Origin: Bacteroidales bacterium | GTDB lineage: Bacteria; Bacteroidota; Bacteroidia; Bacteroidales; UBA932 | Reading direction: 5' to 3' | DNA length: 7,224 bases | Assembly: GCA_012513425.1 (NCBI GenBank) | Contig: JAAZCF010000173.1 | Coordinates: 1 to 7,224, forward strand | In this document: positions 1-6,036 of the stretch, one piece after another | Layout: each line of letters begins with the position of its first letter | Numbering within the stretch: position 1 is the first letter of the stretch | Program-made: the position numbers and the translations under genes | The notes under the pieces: generated by a model | What the model was told of the DNA's origin: nothing | Database searches by the model: none | Seen by the model: only the letters and a program-made list of their open reading frames with translations

Positions 1-207
1 CCGCTTCCATAGCCTCCATCTCAGTAGTTATACTCTGATGTCGCTTTGTAATCTGAAGAACAAACCATGTTGTTTCCATCTGATATAGCAAAATTCCATA
101 GTCCTCTCAAAATCTGTAAACAACAAATTTTGGAAGTTTATTAATCGTTAAAATTAAGTAAAGACCGTTATGCAAAAGCATTATATGTTGTAAATATACT
201 AAAATTA
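1..207. other. AT-rich intergenic stretch, no convincing gene
   Basis: All six frames were read by eye. The plus frames close early (stops near 10, 36 and 88). One minus frame stays open from an ATG at 79-77 to the left edge (about 26 codons, beginning METTWFV), but I recognise nothing in it. Another minus frame stops after 15 codons from the ATG at 68-66. Bases 110-207 are strongly AT-rich and look non-coding. This stretch lies downstream of the leftward permease. It could hold the 5' end of a further leftward gene, but the sequence does not decide that. Confidence 0.5.
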
Positions 208-256
208 AAACAACACTCCCCGCATATTTTTTAAATAATGCAAGAAAGTGTTGTTT
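200..256 (-). terminator. Intrinsic terminator after the ABC permease
   Basis: A perfect 10-bp inverted repeat pairs 208-217 (AAACAACACT) with 247-256 (AGTGTTGTTT). Inside it, after a small internal loop, GCAT (222-225) can pair with ATGC (238-241). Read on the minus strand, the outer stem runs directly into TAATTTT, a U-rich tail. It begins 30 bp past the permease stop codon, the expected place. The stem is AT-rich with a long apical loop, so it would be of moderate strength. Confidence 0.6.
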
Positions 257-285
257 GTGAAAATTGCCGAAGTACCCGCTCAGAT

Positions 286-2667
286 TTACCCGCGAAGGTT
301 TTCCACAGGATTTGCTGAGGCTGCTTTCAGGCTTTGCAGAGTTATTGTGGCAAGAGTAATTCCGGACACAACTACCACACTCAGAGCGAATACCCACCAT
401 AGCATCGGAACGTGAATTGTGAATCGAGCCATCCAGTTGTTGACAATTATATAGCTCACAGGCACTGCGATAACTGCAGCCACTACCATTACTTTTGCGT
501 ATTTGATGTTAGTCGAGCGGATAATGTCAGCTGTTTTTGAACCGAATACTTTGCGAACTGCTACTTCTCTACGGCGATATTGACTATCGAAAATTGCTAT
601 TGACACAACGCCTACAATAGAGATGATGATGGACAAAATGCTAAAGATGGTGATGAGTGTGCCGGGCTTTTTTTCTTGCATATAAGCATTCTCCATCACT
701 TCATCATGAGTGATGATATTAAATGGAAAATATGGATCAAAATCACTCAAAGTCTTTTGGATAGATGCTTTCACAGCTGCCATGTCAGCGCCCTTAACTG
801 TTCTGATATAGCAATTCTTTACCATTTCAAGCCATGGAATATCGCTACTATTAGCCAACCATGATTCATCACCAGGAAAGTAAAAAGCAAAATTGGTGGT
901 TTCCTTATGCAAGGTGTGGTAGCAAAAATCAGAGCAAATGCCCACAACAATGCCGTCCCAGAAATTGGTTCCGACTTTTAGCCCAACCATCTTTGCAAAA
1001 GACTCGGTAACTACATATGCTCCCTGGCCATGTTCTTCGCTTTCAATAAAGAAACGGCCGTCAAGCAAATCAAGTCCAAGCGTCTGAGGCAATGTCATAG
1101 AACATGGTGAATTAATAAACTGGAATGTAGTCATGTCCGGCAAATTTTTGCCGGAAGTTGTAAATTCATCACTTGCCGAATACTTATTGAATCCAAAAGC
1201 AACTTCTTCAATGTCAGGATTTTCAAGAAGAGCGCGGCGGAAGGCTTCTTTATTATCAAGCATCTTGGAGTTCATAACCACATCCACCAGCTGTTCCTTA
1301 TCATAGCCATAGTCAACCTTCGAGATATAAGCATTTTGTAACATAAGGAAGGTTGCCAGGGTGACCAATGCCATAGAGGCGGCATTTTGGAAGCATAGAA
1401 GCACCACGCGAAGCTTGCGACCTTTTGGAGACAAGCCGAAAGAGCCTTTGAGAGCCATTGCAGGTTGGAATGAAGTGATGTTGATGGCCGGATAAAGGCC
1501 TGCAGCAATAGCCGCAACCACGGCAAAGGCCAAGACTATCAGCAAAGTGTCGGTCTGTCCTGTAAGGCTCAGCCCGGGAGCCACCAACGAGTTGAGAGAT
1601 GTGCCTTTCAAAACTATCACTAGTCCAATAGCCATAGCCATAGCCAACAAATTGATAAGAATTGCCTCAAAGGTAAGCTTGTAGCGCAGGCTTTTGACAG
1701 AAGCTCCCATCACTTTCAAAGTATTGATGCAGTGCACCCTTAGAGGCACCAGCGACAGATGGAAGTTGTTCATATTGATTGTTGCCACAACTAATACTAT
1801 GAAGCCCAAGAACACCAACAGCATAGTGTTTGTTTTTGAGCTGGTAGTACCATAGGCAAACAAAGTTTTATTGTCGTAATAGACTTCATCAAGAGGAGTA
1901 AATTTCTGAAAATCATTGATGCGCTCAATAAATTCTTCCTGGCTATTAACAGGAGCTGACTGCCACCAAAAATTCTTGGCATAAGGTTTCAAGTCTATAA
2001 AGCAGTTTTTTGGATCAACTCCCTTTTTTAATAGCAAGTAACAGTTGTAGCTACTACTGCCCCAGTCGGAACTAAGTGTTTCAGTATCAAGGCGACGATA
2101 GACTATGTTGCGAAGGGTGCTGCCTGCAGGAAAGTCATAATATACACCGCCTACCTGAAGGGTCTCGCCAATACAACTGACTATTTGTCCTAAAGCACTT
2201 TCTCCCGGAAAGGCCTTGTTGGCGAGAGTCTCGCTTATAAGCAGTTTTCCTGGCTCTTTCAGGCAATCAGAGCTGCCTTCTTTCATATTGAAAGTAAACA
2301 CCTTTGGAAGATTGTAGGAAACATTGTTACTCATTTCCTGAAAAACTCTTTCAGGGTATTTTACCGAACGAAAATCCACTTCAGTATCATATGGATACAT
2401 CACGCAGGCTTCTTCCACCAATGGGTGGTTGGCTCCCACCTTTACATGCTCATAACTAAGCACAGCATAATAACCTGCCCCAGGGGCACCAAAGTCATAG
2501 CGAACTATTCTTTCGTAATTTTCGTGACAATGGTTGAAGCTGGCTTCATATTTCAACTGGATTGCAATGATAATGAGGGCGGCAAGGGCTACAGCCATTC
2601 CTGCCAGATTAAGAAATGCAGCAATTTTGTATTTGCGCAGATAGTATAAAAGATTTCTGAATGTCAT
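286..2667 (-). CDS. ABC transporter permease, FtsX/MacB type (793 aa)
   Basis: This is an inner-membrane permease subunit of the MacB/FtsX (type VII ABC) superfamily, in the duplicated form frequent in Bacteroidota. Predicted membrane helices, by hydrophobicity, lie near residues 15-37, 281-300, 333-354, 373-393, 419-443, 669-693, 724-743 and 755-777. Two large extracytoplasmic domains lie between helices 1 and 2 and between helices 5 and 6, as in MacB periplasmic cores. Cytoplasmic motifs support the family: LKVMGAS (318-323) and RREVAVRKVFGS (699-710) are typical segments that contact the ATPase, and ANPVENLR at the C-terminus is a family signature. The start at 2667 (MTFRNLLYYLRK) gives the usual N-terminus with TM1 at once; an in-frame extension to 2781 adds 38 residues unlike the family and overlaps hairpins. 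No ATP-binding subunit is in the window, so the partner must be encoded elsewhere. Family members move substrates or transmit force across the envelope (lipoprotein, antimicrobial and peptidoglycan-hydrolase systems); the substrate cannot be told. Confidence 0.9.
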   Translation of the reverse strand: MTFRNLLYYLRKYKIAAFLNLAGMAVALAALIIIAIQLKYEASFNHCHENYERIVRYDFGAPGAGYYAVLSYEHVKVGANHPLVEEACVMYPYDTEVDFRSVKYPERVFQEMSNNVSYNLPKVFTFNMKEGSSDCLKEPGKLLISETLANKAFPGESALGQIVSCIGETLQVGGVYYDFPAGSTLRNIVYRRLDTETLSSDWGSSSYNCYLLLKKGVDPKNCFIDLKPYAKNFWWQSAPVNSQEEFIERINDFQKFTPLDEVYYDNKTLFAYGTTSSKTNTMLLVFLGFIVLVVATINMNNFHLSLVPLRVHCINTLKVMGASVKSLRYKLTFEAILINLLAMAMAIGLVIVLKGTSLNSLVAPGLSLTGQTDTLLIVLAFAVVAAIAAGLYPAINITSFQPAMALKGSFGLSPKGRKLRVVLLCFQNAASMALVTLATFLMLQNAYISKVDYGYDKEQLVDVVMNSKMLDNKEAFRRALLENPDIEEVAFGFNKYSASDEFTTSGKNLPDMTTFQFINSPCSMTLPQTLGLDLLDGRFFIESEEHGQGAYVVTESFAKMVGLKVGTNFWDGIVVGICSDFCYHTLHKETTNFAFYFPGDESWLANSSDIPWLEMVKNCYIRTVKGADMAAVKASIQKTLSDFDPYFPFNIITHDEVMENAYMQEKKPGTLITIFSILSIIISIVGVVSIAIFDSQYRRREVAVRKVFGSKTADIIRSTNIKYAKVMVVAAVIAVPVSYIIVNNWMARFTIHVPMLWWVFALSVVVVSGITLATITLQSLKAASANPVENLRG

Positions 2668-2710
2668 AATAACTGCTGGCTTGCCAAGTCCGCGCCACGC
2701 TACATAATTT

Positions 2711-2748
2711 ATTAAAAAACAGCTACTTGAGAATTCAAAGCAGCTGTT
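2711..2748 (-). terminator. Intrinsic terminator downstream of der
   Basis: On the minus strand AACAGCT (2748-2742) pairs with AGCTGTT (2724-2718). The stem extends by one G-U pair and then a further five pairs with one bulged base, closing on a short AUUC loop. It is followed at once by a U tract (the As at 2714-2719 on the plus strand). It is the most canonical terminator in the window. It ends only 44 bp before the permease start, so the permease needs its own promoter or read-through. Confidence 0.7.
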
Positions 2749-2750
2749 AT

Positions 2751-2771
2751 TATGTCCATTTTTTGGACATA
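2751..2771 (-). other. Hairpin in the der-permease spacer
   Basis: A perfect 8-bp inverted repeat, TATGTCCA (2751-2758) and TGGACATA (2764-2771), encloses a 5-base loop of Ts on the plus strand (As in the leftward transcript). It has no U tail of its own on the minus strand. It shares two bases with the neighbouring hairpin at 2770-2796, so the two cannot both form full length. Confidence 0.5.
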
Positions 2772-2796
2772 GATTGTACATTTCTTTTACAATCTA
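2770..2796 (-). other. Hairpin overlapping the der stop codon
   Basis: A perfect 9-bp inverted repeat pairs TAGATTGTA (2770-2778) with TACAATCTA (2788-2796) around a 9-base loop. Its outer arm contains the TAG stop codon of der (2796-2794). It is the first of three consecutive hairpins in the leftward transcript and may protect the 3' end of der mRNA or form part of a leader for the permease. Confidence 0.5.
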
Positions 2797-4101
2797 TTTC
2801 TGACGCAAATATATTTGCAAAGGACAACCCGTGAAAGTGAAATGCTCTCGGAGCTTGTTTTCTAAAAAACGTTTGTAAGGCTCCCTCACATATTGAGGTA
2901 GATTACAGAAGAAAGCAATTGACGGTGAGGCTGTTGGCAACTGAGTTATATATTTAATCTTTATATACTTACCCTTCAATGCAGGAGGTGGATAGTTTTC
3001 TATCTCTGGAAGAATGACTTCATTGAGTTTTGATGTAGGAATGCGCTGTGAATAATTGTTATAGACAGTAGTTGCCGCATTTAGGACATCAAGTATGCGT
3101 TGTTTGTTGATAACAGAGGTGAAAATAATAGGAATGTCATTGAAAGGAGCAATACGGCGCTTGATGAACTCAGTGTATTCCTTCATGGTATTATTACTTT
3201 TTTCTACTGTGTCCCATTTGTTCACAACTATCACACAACCTTTGCGGTTGCGCTGGATGATGTTGAATATTGCCATATCCTGGGCTTCTACTCCACTCTC
3301 GGCATCAACCATAAGAATGCAGACGTCGCTGTTTTCAATGGCGCGGATACTGCGAAGCACTGAATAAAACTCCAAATCTTCGGTCACCTTTGCCTTTTTA
3401 CGAACTCCGGCCGTATCTACCAAAATAAATTCATGACCAAATTTATTGTAATAAGTGCTGATAGAGTCGCGGGTTGTGCCTGCCACAGGAGTTACAATAT
3501 TGCGATCTTCTCCCAGTAAGGCATTGGTCATTGATGATTTTCCAACATTTGGCTTGCCGACAATGGCAATATGTGGCAAATGGTGTTCTTCTTCGTTTAT
3601 GACGCTGTCTTTTGGCAGACGAGCCACAATCTCATCCAAAAGGTCGCCGGTGCCGCTGCCAGTGGCTGCAGAAATTGTCCAAGGTTCGCCAAGGCCCAAG
3701 CCATGGAACTCATAGCTGCCATACATTTTGTCGCCGCTGTCAACTTTGTTGACGGCCAAAACTACAGGCTTGCGGCTGCGACGCAGGATGTCTGCTATCT
3801 CAGAATCAAAGTCTGTGATACCGGTGGCAACCTCAACCATAAATAACACAAGGTCGCTTTCTTCAATGGCAATCATCACTTGTTTGCGAATCTCGCTTTC
3901 AAAAACGTCGTCACTGTTGGTGGTAAAGCCACCTGTGTCTACGACTGAAAATTCGTTGCCGCACCATTCGCATTTACCATAATGACGATCGCGGGTAACG
4001 CCGGCATTTTCATCAACTATGGCTTGACGCATGCCCACAAGGCGGTTAAAAAGAGTTGATTTGCCCCCATTGGGGCGGCCGACTATTGCTACAAGATTCA
4101 T
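2794..4101 (-). CDS. der: Ribosome-assembly GTPase Der (EngA), 435 aa
   Basis: Der is an essential tandem-GTPase protein that binds the 50S subunit late in its assembly. Domain 1 shows the P-loop at 8-16 (GRPNGGKST), TRDR at 36-39, DTGG at 55-58, NKVD at 118-121 and SA at 144-145. Domain 2 shows GKPNVGKSS (182-190), TTRDS (209-213), DTAGVRKK (229-236) and NKWD (294-297). The C-terminal KH-like domain spans about residue 350 to the end. The length is normal for the family. The start at 4101 puts the P-loop at residue 8, as expected. One oddity is Gly12 in the first P-loop, where GRPNVGKS is nearly universal in my knowledge of the family; the second P-loop is normal. The G5 segment of domain 2 reads TSVINKQR, where SA is more usual. 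The gene follows the response regulator by 12 bp in the same direction and is followed by three hairpins. Confidence 0.97.
   Translation of the reverse strand: MNLVAIVGRPNGGKSTLFNRLVGMRQAIVDENAGVTRDRHYGKCEWCGNEFSVVDTGGFTTNSDDVFESEIRKQVMIAIEESDLVLFMVEVATGITDFDSEIADILRRSRKPVVLAVNKVDSGDKMYGSYEFHGLGLGEPWTISAATGSGTGDLLDEIVARLPKDSVINEEEHHLPHIAIVGKPNVGKSSMTNALLGEDRNIVTPVAGTTRDSISTYYNKFGHEFILVDTAGVRKKAKVTEDLEFYSVLRSIRAIENSDVCILMVDAESGVEAQDMAIFNIIQRNRKGCVIVVNKWDTVEKSNNTMKEYTEFIKRRIAPFNDIPIIFTSVINKQRILDVLNAATTVYNNYSQRIPTSKLNEVILPEIENYPPPALKGKYIKIKYITQLPTASPSIAFFCNLPQYVREPYKRFLENKLREHFTFTGCPLQIYLRQK
2806..2836 (-). promoter_or_regulatory. Possible promoter for the ABC permease, inside the der 3' end
   Basis: The minus strand reads TATATTTG at 2813-2806, a full match to the Bacteroidota -7 element TAnnTTTG. 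TTTC lies at 2836-2833, one mismatch from the -33 element TTTG, with a spacing of 19 bp. Transcription would begin near 2800 and give a leader of about 130 bases carrying the three hairpins before the permease ATG. The -7 element lies in a 14-bp palindrome (2805-2818) inside coding sequence, so chance is a real alternative. Confidence 0.3.
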
Positions 4102-4113
4102 GTTTTTTAATTT

Positions 4114-5274
4114 TTAAAATGAAGGGGTTGCGTATAATTTCACATCCTCTTTGGTGATTGTGCCAGTGCACAGAATAAGGAGTCTCTCTACTACATTTCT
4201 CAGCTCTCGGATGTTGCCTGTCCATTTGAGCTTCTTGAGCTCTTCATAGGCCTCAGGATCCACTTTTAGCTGAGCTTTTCCGCTGTCACTACAGATATTT
4301 TCTATAAAATGGTCTACTAAAATAGGAATGTCGTCTACTCTTTCCGCTAAGGTTGGCACATGAATGATAATGACACTCAGGCGGTGGTAGAGGTCTTCAC
4401 GAAAATTACCTTTTGCAATCTCGTCAGTGAGGTTTTTATTGGTAGCGGCAATAACTCGTACATCTACGATGATGTCTTTGTCACCTCCTACCCTCATCAG
4501 TTTATTTTCCTGCAACACTCTCAACACTTTTGCCTGAGCTGCAAGACTCATGTCGCCAATCTCATCAAGGAAAAGTGTGCCACCTTCGGCTTGTTCAAAC
4601 TTTCCTTTGTGCTGCTTGACTGCTGACGTAAAAGAACCTTTTTCATGGCCGAAAAGCTCGCTCTCTATGAGCTCGCTCGGAATGGCTGCACAGTTGACTT
4701 CAATGAAAGGAGCAGAGCAGCGATCACTCTGGCTGTGAAGATTGTGGGCCACTAACTCTTTACCTGTGCCGTTGGCGCCAGTGATAAGGACTCTGGCATC
4801 AGTTGCTGCAACTCGCGAAATGATGTCACGAATGTGCTGTAGAGCGGGGCTCTCGCCAATAATTTCGTATTTTGAGTCAACTTTTTTCTTCAATATTTTG
4901 GATTCTTTCACCAGAATTGACTTGTCTGTCGCATTTTTCAAAGTGATAAGGATACGGTTCAGATCAAGTGGCTTTTGGATAAAGTCAAAGGCTCCGCGCT
5001 TGATGCAGTCCACAGCAGTGTCGATATCTCCATGACCGCTTATCATGATAACCGGGGTGTCTACATCGTTTTGTGACAAAGCTGTAAGCATCTCTAAGCC
5101 GTCCATGTTTGGCATCTTGATGTCACAAAAAATTGCGTCAAAATTTTCTTTTGTTGCCATGCTGAGACCTTGCCTGCCATCTTCTGCTAAAGATATTGTA
5201 TGTCCCTCAAAAACAAGTATTTCCTTAAGTGTATTTCGAATAGGACGATCGTCGTCGACCACAAGAATCTTCAT
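4114..5274 (-). CDS. Sigma-54-type response regulator lacking a DNA-binding domain (386 aa)
   Basis: This is a two-component response regulator of the NtrC class. The receiver domain (about 1-118) has the acidic pair D8-D9, phospho-acceptor D51 in CDIKMPNMDG, S79 and K101. The AAA+ sigma-54 activation domain follows (about 136-370): Walker A GANGTGKE (166-173), loop 1 GSFTSA (213-218), Walker B with D237-E238 (GGTLFLDEIG), sensor I ATNKNL (277-282), arginine fingers R292 and R298 in FREDLYHRL, and sensor II R356 in GNIREL. The protein ends about 15 residues after that domain, so the usual C-terminal Fis-type helix-turn-helix is absent, as in H. pylori FlgR and chlamydial CtcC. The sigma-54-contacting loop is GAFTGA in classical activators. 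The core ATPase residues are intact, so I expect activity. It starts the leftward group, 12 bp before der. No sensor kinase or rpoN is present, so signal and targets are unknown. Confidence 0.93.
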   Translation of the reverse strand: MKILVVDDDRPIRNTLKEILVFEGHTISLAEDGRQGLSMATKENFDAIFCDIKMPNMDGLEMLTALSQNDVDTPVIMISGHGDIDTAVDCIKRGAFDFIQKPLDLNRILITLKNATDKSILVKESKILKKKVDSKYEIIGESPALQHIRDIISRVAATDARVLITGANGTGKELVAHNLHSQSDRCSAPFIEVNCAAIPSELIESELFGHEKGSFTSAVKQHKGKFEQAEGGTLFLDEIGDMSLAAQAKVLRVLQENKLMRVGGDKDIIVDVRVIAATNKNLTDEIAKGNFREDLYHRLSVIIIHVPTLAERVDDIPILVDHFIENICSDSGKAQLKVDPEAYEELKKLKWTGNIRELRNVVERLLILCTGTITKEDVKLYATPSF

Positions 5275-5303
5275 ATTATTGATTTCTTTACTAATGATAT
5301 CGG

Positions 5304-5311
5304 CAAAGATA
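5304..5311 (-). promoter_or_regulatory. Probable -7 element for the regulator-der transcript
   Basis: The minus strand reads TATCTTTG at 5311-5304, a full match to the Bacteroidota -7 consensus TAnnTTTG, 29 bp upstream of the regulator ATG. No TTTG-like -33 box is found at 19-21 bp. The element stands back to back with the matching plus-strand element at 5324-5331. Confidence 0.45.
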
Positions 5312-5323
5312 GATATTTTTCAG

Positions 5324-5331
5324 TATTTTTG
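5324..5331 (+). promoter_or_regulatory. Probable -7 element for the cmk-ispH transcript
   Basis: TATTTTTG matches TAnnTTTG and lies 24 bp before the cmk ATG, so the predicted 5' leader is short. A -33 box at the usual distance is not evident; that position falls beyond the opposite-strand -7 element, so the two divergent promoters would interlock within about 40 bp. Confidence 0.4.
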
Positions 5332-5355
5332 TTGGACAAGATTATAATATACACC

Positions 5356-6036
5356 ATGTCACAAAGAATCATCATCGCCATAGATGGATATTCTTCCACA
5401 GGAAAAAGCAGCTTTGCCAGAGAAATTGCTCAACGGCTGGGTTACCTCCATCTTGACTCAGGGGCTGTATATAGAGCCATCACGCTCTATGCTATGCGAA
5501 GCGGTTTGATTGACGATTGCAACAGAGTTGATGAATATGCTTTGCTGGCTGTTCTACCAACTCTTAATATTTCTCTCAGGCCTGACGTTTATCTCGGTGA
5601 AGAAAATATCGAAGAGCGCATCAGGCTTATGGATGTTGCCAATGCTGTAAGTCCTGTGTCGGCAATAGGTTTCATCAGAGACTTTGTGGATTCTCTTTTA
5701 AGGAGTTATGGCAGAAAAGGAGGTATAGTCATGGACGGGCGCGACATTGGCACAAAAGTGTTTCCAAATGCCCAATTGAAGATTTTTATGATAGCAGATG
5801 CCGAAGTAAGGGCTCAACGGCGATATAAAGAGCTTATTTCCAATGGCAAGAATGTTTCGTTTGACGATGTCATGCGCAACATCAGTGATCGCGACAATAT
5901 AGATGCCCACCGAGCCGTGTCGCCTCTTCGCAGGGCTGAAAATTCGATACTTCTCGATAACACTCACATGACAATGGAAGACCAACTGGTCTGGCTGGCA
6001 GATATTCTGCGTAGCCAATTTTCAATAGAAATCTAA
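5356..6036 (+). CDS. cmk: (d)CMP kinase, 226 aa
   Basis: Cytidylate kinase transfers phosphate from ATP to CMP or dCMP in the cytoplasm, giving the diphosphates needed for RNA, DNA and CTP-dependent lipid synthesis. The sequence shows the P-loop GYSSTGKSS (11-19), the CMP-binding segment LDSGAVYR (33-40; DTGAMYR in many homologues), DGRDIGT (127-133), and the lid/NMP region with ISDRDNID (176-183) and SPLRRAE (189-195). The length is typical. The start at 5356 places the P-loop at residue 11; the frame stays open to an ATG at 5200, but that extension runs through the divergent promoter region and into the regulator gene on the other strand, so it is rejected. The gene leads the rightward group, and its TAA stop shares a base with the ispH ATG. 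No Shine-Dalgarno sequence is seen, as is normal in Bacteroidota. Confidence 0.96.
   Translation: MSQRIIIAIDGYSSTGKSSFAREIAQRLGYLHLDSGAVYRAITLYAMRSGLIDDCNRVDEYALLAVLPTLNISLRPDVYLGEENIEERIRLMDVANAVSPVSAIGFIRDFVDSLLRSYGRKGGIVMDGRDIGTKVFPNAQLKIFMIADAEVRAQRRYKELISNGKNVSFDDVMRNISDRDNIDAHRAVSPLRRAENSILLDNTHMTMEDQLVWLADILRSQFSIEI

Noticed and set aside
1..79. Minus-strand open frame running off the left edge, beginning METTWFV.
   Set aside because: Too short to recognise and with no clear promoter; recorded only as a possibility.
107..400. Minus-strand open frame of 97 codons at the end of the permease.
   Set aside because: It mostly overlaps the permease in another frame and the terminator, with no recognisable domain.
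2668..2781. In-frame N-terminal extension of the permease to an ATG at 2781 (38 extra residues).
   Set aside because: It runs through two hairpins and the terminator and has a Cys/Asn-rich composition unlike the family; the family N-terminus starts right before TM1.
2805..2818. Perfect 14-bp palindrome GCAAATATATTTGC as an operator site.
   Set aside because: It lies in the der coding sequence for LQIYL, is AT-rich and could be chance; retained only as part of the possible promoter.
3095..3367. Plus-strand frames of up to 91 codons opposite der, and similar ones opposite the regulator.
   Set aside because: They are antisense shadows of well-identified genes and show no family features.
5200..5355. 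In-frame extension of cmk upstream to 5200.
   Set aside because: It overlaps the regulator gene on the other strand and the promoter region; Cmk proteins begin a few residues before the P-loop.
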